A DNA stretch of 34,825 nucleotides. Origin: Oxalobacteraceae bacterium. Lineage in GTDB: Bacteria > Pseudomonadota > Gammaproteobacteria > Burkholderiales > Burkholderiaceae_D. A program made the translations under genes and the position numbers. The notes under the pieces were generated by a model. It saw nothing but the letters and a program-made list of their open reading frames with translations, was not told the DNA's origin and searched no databases. Positions within the stretch are counted from its first letter, which is position 1. Each line of letters begins with the position of its first letter. Location: NCBI GenBank assembly GCA_003537575.1, contig DPRS01000022.1, positions 1 to 34,825 on the forward strand. The letters are read 5' to 3'. This document shows, piece by piece, positions 9,864 to 16,922 of the stretch.

Positions 9864-10865
9864 TCAGGCAGCAAGCTGCTTCTGCGCCTTGCGGCTTTCT
9901 TGTTTTTCGGCATGCGCGACCAGCGCGTCGCGGAACCATTCGCCATCCTCGTACGCCTTCACGCGGGTACGCAGGCGATCGCGGTTGCAAGGGCCGTTGC
10001 CCTTGATGACATTATTGAATTCTTCCCAGTCGATTTCGCCGAACTCGTAGTGGCCGGCTGCTTCGTTCCACTTCAGCTTCGGATCGGGAATGGTCAAGCC
10101 CAGGTATTCGGCTTGCGGCACGGTCTGGTCGACCATGCGCTGACGCAGTTCGTCGTTGGAATGCAGCTTGATGCGCCAGGCGGCGGATTGCGCGCTGTTG
10201 ACCGAGTCCGCATCGGACGGTCCAAACATCATCAGCGACGGCCACCACCAGCGGTTGAGCGCATCCTGCGCCATCTGCTTTTGCTCCGGCGTGCCGCGGC
10301 ACAGCGACAGCATGATGTCGTAGCCTTGGCGGGCGTGGAAGGATTCTTCCTTGCACACCCGGATCATGGCGCGCGAATACGGGCCGAAAGAGCAGCGGCA
10401 CAACGGGATCTGGTTGATGATGGCGGAACCGTCGACCAGCCAGCCGATGGCACCCATGTCAGCCCAGCTCAGGGTCGGGTAATTGAAAATGCTGGAATAC
10501 TTCGCCTTGCCAGAATGTAGCTTGTCCAGCAACTCGTCGCGCGACACGCCCAGCGTTTCGGCCGCGCTGTACAGATACAGGCCATGTCCGGCTTCATCCT
10601 GAATCTTGGCCAGCAGGATCGCCTTGCGCTTCAAGGTCGGCGCGCGGGTAACCCAGTTCCCTTCAGGGAGCTGTCCAACGATTTCCGAATGGGCATGCTG
10701 GGAAATCTGCCGGACCAGGGTGGTGCGGTACCCCTCGGGCATCCAGTCCTTCGGCTCGATCTTGATGCCATTGTCGATGCGCTCCTGAAAAGCGCGTTCT
10801 TCGGGCGACATTTCATCGCGCGAACGGAGGCGATTGCTGCCGGTTTCAACCAGTTGTGCGTACAC
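9864..10865 (-). CDS. paaA: Phenylacetyl-CoA 1,2-epoxidase catalytic subunit PaaA
   Basis: Diiron oxygenase subunit that epoxidises the ring of phenylacetyl-CoA with O2. Metal ligands are readable (numbering from the GTG start): Glu61 in AHSEIVG, Glu91 and His94 in DEAGHGLYLYSA, Glu174 and His177 in EESFHARQ. I place the start at GTG 10865 (VYAQLVETGS) because AAGGAG lies five bases upstream of it; the upstream ATG at 10907 would put this ribosome-binding site inside the gene. The result is 333 aa. It is the first gene of the long catabolic operon and is divergent from paaX across a 297-bp control region with a good promoter and repeated GTATCA boxes. Confidence 0.96.
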   Translation of the reverse strand: MYAQLVETGSNRLRSRDEMSPEERAFQERIDNGIKIEPKDWMPEGYRTTLVRQISQHAHSEIVGQLPEGNWVTRAPTLKRKAILLAKIQDEAGHGLYLYSAAETLGVSRDELLDKLHSGKAKYSSIFNYPTLSWADMGAIGWLVDGSAIINQIPLCRCSFGPYSRAMIRVCKEESFHARQGYDIMLSLCRGTPEQKQMAQDALNRWWWPSLMMFGPSDADSVNSAQSAAWRIKLHSNDELRQRMVDQTVPQAEYLGLTIPDPKLKWNEAAGHYEFGEIDWEEFNNVIKGNGPCNRDRLRTRVKAYEDGEWFRDALVAHAEKQESRKAQKQLAA

Positions 10866-10999
10866 GGTGTCTCCTTGTGGATTGGCTTGAAAACTCGCCC
10901 GGGCCATTTTTCAGGACACTTCGCGGGGTCAGTCATGATTTTAGGAAACCTTGACCTGAGTCATTTATTTTTTCGCTCGTTTGAGCTAACCGTCCATTC

Positions 11000-11064
11000 A
11001 TAATATGATACAAAATGGAATATGTAAATACATAATCCAGTATCACAAGCAAATTTTGTATCGT
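11000..11064 (-). promoter_or_regulatory. paaA operon promoter with probable PaaX operators
   Basis: Reading the minus strand, TTTACA (11028-11023), a 17-bp spacer, and TATTAT (11005-11000) form a strong sigma-70-like promoter for paaA. A box read on the plus strand as AATATGATACAAAAT (11002-11016) overlaps the -10. An inverted partner, ATTTTGTATCGT (11053-11064), gives an 11-of-12 inverted match about 53 bp away. A third box, GTATCAC, is at 11040-11046, and GTATCAT recurs at 11107-11113 nearer paaX. TATGTA-AA-TACATA (11021-11034) is an extra palindrome over the -35. The TGATAC core resembles the TGATTC core known for E. coli PaaX sites. Assignment to PaaX is inference from adjacency. Confidence 0.65.
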
Positions 11065-11162
11065 GTCATTCAGACAGCATGCGAACCCAGGCAAGCCGCA
11101 TTCCATGTATCATTTGCATGCCTGTCAATTTAATTCCACAGAGAAAATCAGAAGCTTCCGCC

Positions 11163-12101
11163 ATGCCTCCAACTAAAAGTCCAGCCATCAAAAAATGGAT
11201 TGAGCAATACATGAATGACAACCCGCCGCGCGCAAAATCGGTGGTCATGACGCTGTTCGGCGACGTCATCACGCCGCACGGCGGAAATGTATGGCTGGGC
11301 AGCCTGATCGAACTGCTGGCGGCTTTCGGCATCAGCGACCGCCTGGTGCGCACCAGCGTGTTCCGCCTGGCCGAAGAAGGATGGCTGGACGCCAACCGCG
11401 AGGGCCGACGCAGCCTGTATACGCTCAACCCGAAGGCCGCGCCACGCTTCGAACGCGCCTATCAGCGCATCTATTCCCCCACCTATCGTGAATGGGAAGG
11501 GCAATGGACTCTGCTGTTCGCGACGTCGGGCACCATTACCGCCGAACAGCGCGCCGGCCTGCGCAAGGAATTGCTCTGGCAAGGCTTCGGCATGATCGCG
11601 CCATCAGTGTTTGGCCATCCGGGTCCGGATATGGAAACGCTGGAAGAAATCCTGCTGCGCGTCGGCGTCAAGGGGAATGTGTTCGTGTGCAACGCTTCGG
11701 ATTCGTCTTTGGCGGACACGCGGCCGCTGCGCGACCTGGTTGAGCAGTGCTGGGAGCTGGGCAGCGTGATGACGAACTATGACAGCCTGATCCAGCGCTT
11801 CGCCGGCATTCCGAAATTGCTGAACGCTCGCAGCTCGCTCGATCCGGAGCAGGCCTTCGTGATTCGCACGCTGCTGATTCACGAATACCGCCGTGCGCAA
11901 TTGCACGACCCGCAACTGCCGCTGGAACTGCTGCCGCAAAAATGGCCGGGCAAAACCGCCTACGAACTGTGCCGCCAGATCTATCGCAGCACCTGCGAAG
12001 CGGCCGAACAGTACGTGCTGGACACCCTGCGCAAGGAAGCCCCGGACGCGCCGGAGGCGGCGCCGTACTACTACCAGCGCTTTGAAGGATTGCGCGACTG
12101 A
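11163..12101 (+). CDS. paaX: PaaX-family transcriptional repressor of phenylacetate degradation
   Basis: 312-aa GntR-like/PaaX winged-helix regulator; characterised PaaX proteins repress paa genes and are released by phenylacetyl-CoA. Visible features: MTLFGDVITPHGGNVWLGSL at about residues 29-48, then the helix-turn-helix segment ISDRLVRTSVFRLAEEGWL (57-75), REGRRSLYTL, and a central and C-terminal effector domain. I selected ATG 11163 (MPPTKSPAIKKW) because the upstream in-frame codons from 11079 do not resemble the family; no strong Shine-Dalgarno supports either choice. It is transcribed away from paaA. Its last 15 coding bases, including the stop, are tandemly duplicated just downstream. 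Confidence 0.93.
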   Translation: MPPTKSPAIKKWIEQYMNDNPPRAKSVVMTLFGDVITPHGGNVWLGSLIELLAAFGISDRLVRTSVFRLAEEGWLDANREGRRSLYTLNPKAAPRFERAYQRIYSPTYREWEGQWTLLFATSGTITAEQRAGLRKELLWQGFGMIAPSVFGHPGPDMETLEEILLRVGVKGNVFVCNASDSSLADTRPLRDLVEQCWELGSVMTNYDSLIQRFAGIPKLLNARSSLDPEQAFVIRTLLIHEYRRAQLHDPQLPLELLPQKWPGKTAYELCRQIYRSTCEAAEQYVLDTLRKEAPDAPEAAPYYYQRFEGLRD

Positions 12102-12115
12102 GGATTGCGCGACTG
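12086..12115 (+). repeat. 15-bp tandem duplication over the paaX stop codon
   Basis: The unit AGGATTGCGCGACTG occurs twice back to back (12086-12100 and 12101-12115). The junction supplies the TGA stop (12099-12101), and the second copy is followed by another TGA in the same frame (12114-12116). It looks like a recent slippage duplication without effect on the protein. Confidence 0.85.
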
Positions 12116-12148
12116 AGGCCGGTCACCCTGAAGGCGGCCGTCATCCCC

Positions 12149-12188
12149 AAAAAAATAGGCGGCGGGCGGCATCATGCCGCCCGCCGCC
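12149..12188 (-). terminator. Rho-independent terminator of paaZ
   Basis: A perfect 15-bp GC-rich stem is formed by 12158-12172 (GGCGGCGGGCGGCAT) and 12174-12188 around a tight loop. Read on the minus strand it is followed by TATTTTTTT (12157-12149), so it terminates transcription coming from paaZ. On the plus strand there is no T-run after the stem, though the hairpin may still slow transcripts from paaX. Confidence 0.88.
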
Positions 12189-12216
12189 CATGTCAGCCGC
12201 TCCGGCCTGGCGCCGT

Positions 12217-14268
12217 TCAGGACTTCTTGGACACCAGCGTCAGGATATCGTAGCTGGCCACCAGCTCGTCATCCTGGTTGGTCACCGCCACATCCCACGC
12301 CACCACGCCCTGGCCCACGCCTTTCGGATCCTTCCTGCGGCGGTCGATCTTGCGCTTGCAGGTGAGGCGCGCGCGGATTGTGTCGCCGATGCCGACCGGC
12401 TTGACGAAGCGCAGCGTGTCGAGGCCATAGTTGGCCAGCACCGGCCCTGGCGCCGGCGACACGAACAGGCCGGCCGCCGCCGACAACACGAAATAACCGT
12501 GCGCGATGCGTTTGCCGAACTGGGTCTCCTTCGCCGCGATCTCGTCGAAGTGCATGTAGAAGAAATCGCCCGACAGGCAGCCGAAATTGACCAGATCGGC
12601 CTCGGTCACCGTGCGGCGGTGCGTCAGCAACGAATCGCCGACCTGCAGTTCCTCGAAATAACGGCGGAACGGATGCACTTCCGATTCGTTGACGGCGCCG
12701 CCGCGCACGTACTCGCCGGTGACGGCGGTCAGCATGGTCGGCGAACCTTGCACCGCGGCGCGCTGCAGGTAATGCTTGACGGCGCGGATGCCGCCCAGTT
12801 CTTCGCCGCCGCCGGCGCGTCCCGGGCCGCCGTGCTTCAACATCGGCAGGGGCGAACCGTGGCCGGTCGATTCGACCGCCGCTTCGCGGTCCAGCACCAG
12901 CAGGCGGCCATGGCGCATCGCCGCCACCGGCACGGCCTTGGCCGCCACCTTCGGGTCGCGCGTGACCAGCGAGCCGACCAGGCTGCCGCGGCCCTTGGCC
13001 GCCAGCGCCAGCGCTTCGTCCAGATCGTCGTACGGCATCAGCGTGCTGACCGGGCCGAAGGCTTCGATATCGTGCACGCGCTCGTCGCGCATGGCGTCGC
13101 GGCACAGCAGGAGCGTCGGCGAGAAGAAGGCGCCCTTGTCGACGCCGTCGCCGACCGGGGCGAAACCGTCGCGCTCACCGAACACTACTTCATTACCCTG
13201 CGCCAGCAGCGCCACGCGCTCGGCGACGTCGGCCTGCTGCGCATGCGAAGCCAGCGCGCCCATCTTGACGCCTTCGCGCGAGGGATCGCCGACCACGGTC
13301 TTCGCCAGCCGCGCGCGCAGGCTCTCGGCAACGGCGTCGAGGTGCTGGCGCGGCACGATGGCGCGGCGGATGGCGGTGCATTTCTGTCCCGCCTTGGTGG
13401 TCATTTCACGTGCCACTTCCTTGACAAACAGGTCGAACTCTTCGTCGTCGGGCGTGACGTCCGGCGCCAGGATCGCGCAATTGAGCGAATCGGCTTCGGC
13501 ATTGAAAGGCACGCCCTGGCGCAGCAGGTTCGGGTGCGCGCGCAGCTTGGCCGCGGTATCGGCCGAGCCGGTGAAGGTCACCACGTCGAAACCGTCGAGG
13601 CGCTCCAGCAGATCGCCGGTGCTGCCGATGATCAGCTGCAGCGCGCCCTCCGGCAGCAGGCCAGATTCGTTGGCCAGCCGCACCATCGCTTCGGTCACAT
13701 AGCTGGTCGCGGTTGCCGGCTTGGCGATGCACGGCATGCCGGCCAGGAAGCTTGGCGCGAATTTTTCCAGCAAGCCCCAGATCGGAAAATTGAAGGCATT
13801 GATATGCACCGCCACGCCGCCGCGCGGCACCAGGATATGCGAACCGAAAAACTTGCCCTGCTTGCCGAGCTGGATGGCCGGGCCTTCATGCAGCACATTT
13901 CCGGACGGTAGTTCGTTCGACCCCATGCTGGCATAGGCGAACAGCGTGCCGGTGCCGCCTTCGATATCGATCCAGCTGTCGGCACGGGTCGCGCCGGAGT
14001 GGTGAGAAATGGCATACAGCTGCTCCTTGCGCTCGTTCAGGTACACCGCCAGCGCCTTCAGGCGCGCGGCGCGCTCCTGGAAATCCATCGCAGTCAGCGC
14101 CGCTACGCCCCTGGCGCGCGCAAAGGACACTGCGGCGCCGAAGTCGAGCGCCTCAGCGTGGGTGTGCGCCACGACATGGCCGTCAATGGCGCTGGCGAGC
14201 GCCTGCGCCGCCTGTTCACCAACCCACTGGCCGGCGATGAAACTCTGTAAGGTAGGCACCTTGCCCAT
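12217..14268 (-). CDS. paaZ: Bifunctional oxepin-CoA hydrolase / 3-oxo-5,6-dehydrosuberyl-CoA semialdehyde dehydrogenase
   Basis: 683-aa fusion that opens the oxepin-CoA ring and oxidises the resulting reactive aldehyde. The N-terminal aldehyde dehydrogenase domain (about 1-520) has Glu258 in FNAEADS and nucleophile Cys297 in KAGQKCTAI. The C-terminal MaoC/R-hydratase domain (about 535-680) has Asp568 and His573 in SGDFFYMHFDE. All key residues are present, so both activities are expected. ATG 14268 follows GAGGAG. It is separated from the main operon by paaX, lies downstream of the TetR gene on the same strand (93-bp gap), and ends at its own terminator. Its coexistence with paaN suggests division of labour or redundancy. 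Confidence 0.96.
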   Translation of the reverse strand: MGKVPTLQSFIAGQWVGEQAAQALASAIDGHVVAHTHAEALDFGAAVSFARARGVAALTAMDFQERAARLKALAVYLNERKEQLYAISHHSGATRADSWIDIEGGTGTLFAYASMGSNELPSGNVLHEGPAIQLGKQGKFFGSHILVPRGGVAVHINAFNFPIWGLLEKFAPSFLAGMPCIAKPATATSYVTEAMVRLANESGLLPEGALQLIIGSTGDLLERLDGFDVVTFTGSADTAAKLRAHPNLLRQGVPFNAEADSLNCAILAPDVTPDDEEFDLFVKEVAREMTTKAGQKCTAIRRAIVPRQHLDAVAESLRARLAKTVVGDPSREGVKMGALASHAQQADVAERVALLAQGNEVVFGERDGFAPVGDGVDKGAFFSPTLLLCRDAMRDERVHDIEAFGPVSTLMPYDDLDEALALAAKGRGSLVGSLVTRDPKVAAKAVPVAAMRHGRLLVLDREAAVESTGHGSPLPMLKHGGPGRAGGGEELGGIRAVKHYLQRAAVQGSPTMLTAVTGEYVRGGAVNESEVHPFRRYFEELQVGDSLLTHRRTVTEADLVNFGCLSGDFFYMHFDEIAAKETQFGKRIAHGYFVLSAAAGLFVSPAPGPVLANYGLDTLRFVKPVGIGDTIRARLTCKRKIDRRRKDPKGVGQGVVAWDVAVTNQDDELVASYDILTLVSKKS

Positions 14269-14361
14269 GAAGTCTTCTCCTCGTCAATTTTTAATGCGTT
14301 TAAGATTGGTGCTGGTGTATTTCTGCGCGCCGGGTATTACTGCCTACGGCGCGGAAGGTAA

Positions 14362-14982
14362 CTATGGCTTTTGCGGCTCAGTTTGCGGCAGCCGCACAGC
14401 CTGGATTCCGCCGAAAAAGAGATCCGCCACAATCGGCGCCATCGCTTCGTAAGTCAGTTCGCCATCCGGCTTCAGCCAGGTGAACATCCAGTTGATCATG
14501 CCGAACAACAGCATGGTCAGCGGCGTCGCCAGCTGCGCCTGATCTACTTCGGGCCGCAGTTCCCTGATCGCCCTGGCGAAACCTGCGACTACGCGCCGCT
14601 CCCCTTCCAGGATGCGTTCGCGATCTTCGTCATTGAGGTAGCGCACGTCGCCGGTCAGCACGCGATGCGCATGCTGGGCGCCGGCGTATTCCTCGACGAA
14701 GCGCCGGATCAGACGCTCCAGCCGCGTTTGCTTGTCAGTCGTTTGCCGCCACACCTCGTCGACGACCGCCTCCAGGCGCGTGACATGCCCTTCGGCGATA
14801 TTCACCAAAAGCGAATATTTGTCGCGAAAGTAGTGATACAGCAAAGGCTTGGACATGCCGCAGGCTTCGGCCACCTCGTTCATGGAAGTGCCGGCATACC
14901 CCTTTTCGGCAAACAGCTGCGCCGCGCGCGACAGGATGGTCCTGCACTGGTCCTCGTATCCTAAAGAGCGTCCCCGCGCCAT
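14362..14982 (-). CDS. paaR: TetR-family regulator (PaaR-like) of the phenylacetate genes
   Basis: 206-aa TetR repressor. The N-terminal helix-turn-helix is clear: ILSRAAQLFAEKGYAGTSMN, then EVAEACGMSKPLLYHYFRDK (about residues 17-54). The C-terminal domain is a helical ligand-binding region. ATG 14982 (MARGRSLGYEDQ) has an AAGGA site upstream; the in-frame codons above it cross the promoter region. It is divergent from paaY across a perfect palindrome, which is the expected self-operator. In Burkholderia, TetR-type PaaR repressors responsive to phenylacetyl-CoA control paa genes; the name here is inference from family and neighbours. Confidence 0.85.
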   Translation of the reverse strand: MARGRSLGYEDQCRTILSRAAQLFAEKGYAGTSMNEVAEACGMSKPLLYHYFRDKYSLLVNIAEGHVTRLEAVVDEVWRQTTDKQTRLERLIRRFVEEYAGAQHAHRVLTGDVRYLNDEDRERILEGERRVVAGFARAIRELRPEVDQAQLATPLTMLLFGMINWMFTWLKPDGELTYEAMAPIVADLFFGGIQAVRLPQTEPQKP

Positions 14983-15054
14983 GAATTCGTCCTTGCGTCC
15001 TTGCGGGCGGTGCACGGCGCACTTTGCGTCGCCGAATGTCGCCTTCAAACATTA

Positions 15055-15083
15055 TTGACCGACCGGTCGGTCTTAATTATATT
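15055..15083 (+). promoter_or_regulatory. paaY promoter with overlapping TetR operator palindrome
   Basis: TTGACC (15055-15060), a 17-bp spacer and TATATT (15078-15083) form a near-consensus sigma-70 promoter directed to paaY. A perfect 16-bp palindrome, GACCGACCGGTCGGTC (15057-15072), covers the -35 and most of the spacer. Binding there would block this promoter and probably the divergent TetR-gene promoter too. This is the classic geometry of a TetR self-operator. Confidence 0.82.
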
Positions 15084-15178
15084 GGAGGCGGTTGAAAAAA
15101 TACAAGGCAATTCCAACGCCGCGTCTCAAGCTTTTTCTTCTTCCTTCCTTACTTTTAAGCAATTACCAGGAGTACTGC

Positions 15179-15781
15179 ATGCCATGCTATTCCCTTGAAG
15201 GCGTCATCCCCGTCGTCGACCCGAGCGCCTATGTGCACCCGACCGCCGTCCTGATCGGCGACGTCATCGTCGGTCCCGACTGCTACATCGGTCCATGCGC
15301 CGCATTGCGCGGCGATTTCGGCCGCATCGTGCTGCACCGCGGCGCCAATGTGCAGGACACCTGCGTGATCCATGGCTTCCCCACTGCCGACACGATCGTC
15401 GAAGAAAACGGCCATATCGGCCATGGCGCCGTTTTGCACAGCTGTATCGTGCGGCGCGACGCCCTGGTCGGCATGAATGCCGTGGTGATGGATGAAGCCG
15501 AAATCGGTGAAAAATCGATCGTCGCCGCCAGCGCTTTCGTGCGCGCCGGCATGATAGTGCCGCCGCGCTCGCTGGCCGGCGGCGTGCCTGCCAAGGTGAT
15601 ACGCGAACTCAGCGAAGAGGAAATCGCCTGGAAACTGCAGGGAACCCGGACCTACCAGGACCTGGCCAGGCGTTGCCTCGCCAGCATGACCGAAGTCCAG
15701 CCGCTGGCAGCGGCGGAAACGGACCGGCCGCGCCTGCAAGCCCCGGACGTCGAGCCGCTGATCGCGGCCAAACGGAAGTAA
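15179..15781 (+). CDS. paaY: PaaY, gamma-carbonic-anhydrase-like hexapeptide thioesterase
   Basis: 200-aa left-handed beta-helix protein. Hexapeptide repeats run through residues about 15-140 (for example TAVLIGDVIVGPDCYIGP, then GHIGHGAVLHSCIV). Histidines for a gamma-class metal site are present in IHGFPTADT and HIGHGAVLH. PaaY is reported to hydrolyse a dead-end CoA thioester formed from the phenylacetate ring epoxide, protecting the CoA pool. ATG 15179 has CAGGAG a few bases upstream; an in-frame upstream reading starting at 15092 lacks such a site. Its operator is shared with the divergent TetR gene, so it may respond to that regulator rather than to PaaX. Confidence 0.93.
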   Translation: MPCYSLEGVIPVVDPSAYVHPTAVLIGDVIVGPDCYIGPCAALRGDFGRIVLHRGANVQDTCVIHGFPTADTIVEENGHIGHGAVLHSCIVRRDALVGMNAVVMDEAEIGEKSIVAASAFVRAGMIVPPRSLAGGVPAKVIRELSEEEIAWKLQGTRTYQDLARRCLASMTEVQPLAAAETDRPRLQAPDVEPLIAAKRK

Positions 15782-15788
15782 CCTAGCC

Positions 15789-16832
15789 TCAGGCGGCCTG
15801 GGTGCAGGATCCCTGCCCCGGCTGCTGTTGCTGGAAATATCCTTCCGTGTAGATCAGCGCATCCTTCGCTCCCAGGCGCTTGGCCGCCGCCTTGCAAGCC
15901 TCGACGAAATCCGGCGTGCCGGCGATGAAAATGCTGTGGCCGGAAAGATCGGTGAACTGCGTCGGCAGGATGTCCGGGATGCGTCCGTGCAGCATGCCTT
16001 CGCGCTTCTCACGCGTGAGCGTCGGCATGAACTTGAAGCGGCGATGCTTGGCCTGCAAAAATGCCATCAGGCCGAGGTCGTAGATATCTTCTTCCGAGCG
16101 CGCCGAAAACATCAGCTTCACTGGCTGCTTGTAACCGCGGCGCAGCGCCGCCTCGGTCAGCGACAGGATTGGCGCCAGGCCCGACCCGGCCGCCATGCAC
16201 AGCACCGGCGTCTCGACCGACGGGTCGCCGATGAAAGTGCCGTAGGCGCCGGACATTTTCACGGTGTCGCCGATCTGCACCTTGTCGTGCAGCCAGCGGC
16301 TGGTAATGCCGTTTTCCTCGCGCGTGATGTGCAGCAGGATCTCGCCATCCTGCCTGGGAGCACCGGCAATCGAGTAGCAGCGCTGCGGTACGCCGGCGGC
16401 GGGATCGCCCAGCATCACGTACTGGCCCGGCCAGTAGCGCACCGCATTGCCCAGCGGACGGAAATGGAATTCAGTGATGCGCGGCGTGCGGCGGATCTTT
16501 TCGGTGACCACGTGCAGCATGTTTTCGCGCGGCGGGAACAGCTTCGGCTTGGCGTCTTCAGTGCCCCATTCGATCACCAGCTCGGCCGACAAGGGCTTGG
16601 CCATGCACATCAGGCCGTAGCCTTGCGCCCGCTCTTCCGGCGACAGCGCCATATCGAGCACGACACCCTGGTCAAACTCGCCCTGCAGCACCTTCACCTT
16701 GCATTCGCCGCAAGCGCCGGCGCGGCAGTTGTTGGGAAGCGCGTAACCCGCGCGCTCTACCGCCGTGAGAACGGTGTCCCCCTGCTGGCATGCAATCTCA
16801 TGGCCCGAGGGATGCAATTTGATTCGGCTCAC
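15789..16832 (-). CDS. [2Fe-2S]/FAD oxidoreductase, reductase partner of the adjacent diiron oxygenase
   Basis: 347-aa electron-transfer protein of the phenol-hydroxylase/dioxygenase reductase type. The N-terminal plant-type ferredoxin has Cys36, 41, 44 and 76 (CRAGACGECKVKVL and MCMAKP). The FAD site RCYSIAG is at about 151-157 and the NAD(P)H site AAGSGLAPI at about 214-222. The ferredoxin-first order is typical of reductases of soluble multicomponent oxygenases and is the reverse of PaaE. I set the start at GTG 16832 (VSRIKLHPSG) because AAAGGA lies six bases upstream; the longer ATG reading at 16889 lacks one. It follows the oxygenase gene by 90 bp containing a strong hairpin. The role as partner is inferred from position; substrate unknown. 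Confidence 0.88.
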   Translation of the reverse strand: MSRIKLHPSGHEIACQQGDTVLTAVERAGYALPNNCRAGACGECKVKVLQGEFDQGVVLDMALSPEERAQGYGLMCMAKPLSAELVIEWGTEDAKPKLFPPRENMLHVVTEKIRRTPRITEFHFRPLGNAVRYWPGQYVMLGDPAAGVPQRCYSIAGAPRQDGEILLHITREENGITSRWLHDKVQIGDTVKMSGAYGTFIGDPSVETPVLCMAAGSGLAPILSLTEAALRRGYKQPVKLMFSARSEEDIYDLGLMAFLQAKHRRFKFMPTLTREKREGMLHGRIPDILPTQFTDLSGHSIFIAGTPDFVEACKAAAKRLGAKDALIYTEGYFQQQQPGQGSCTQAA

Positions 16833-16875
16833 TTGTCGTCCTTTGTTTCTTGAATTAGGTCGTGCAAATAATGGC

Positions 16876-16907
16876 GGCTGCGCAGGCACGCGAGCGCCTG
16901 CGCAGCC
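16876..16907 (-). other. Intercistronic hairpin between oxygenase and reductase genes
   Basis: GGCTGCGCAGGC (16876-16887) and GCCTGCGCAGCC (16896-16907) form a perfect 12-bp stem with an 8-nt loop, 16 bp past the oxygenase stop. In the direction of transcription it is followed by GCCATTATTTGC, not a true T-run. It could be a leaky terminator or an RNA-stability element that sets oxygenase above reductase. Confidence 0.7.
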
Positions 16908-16922
16908 ATCAAGCCCGGAGGA

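Noticed and set aside
11893..13911. A 672-codon plus-strand open frame opposite paaZ
   Set aside because: It is antisense to paaZ, which has all catalytic residues; composition is shadow-like and there is no ribosome-binding site or motif.
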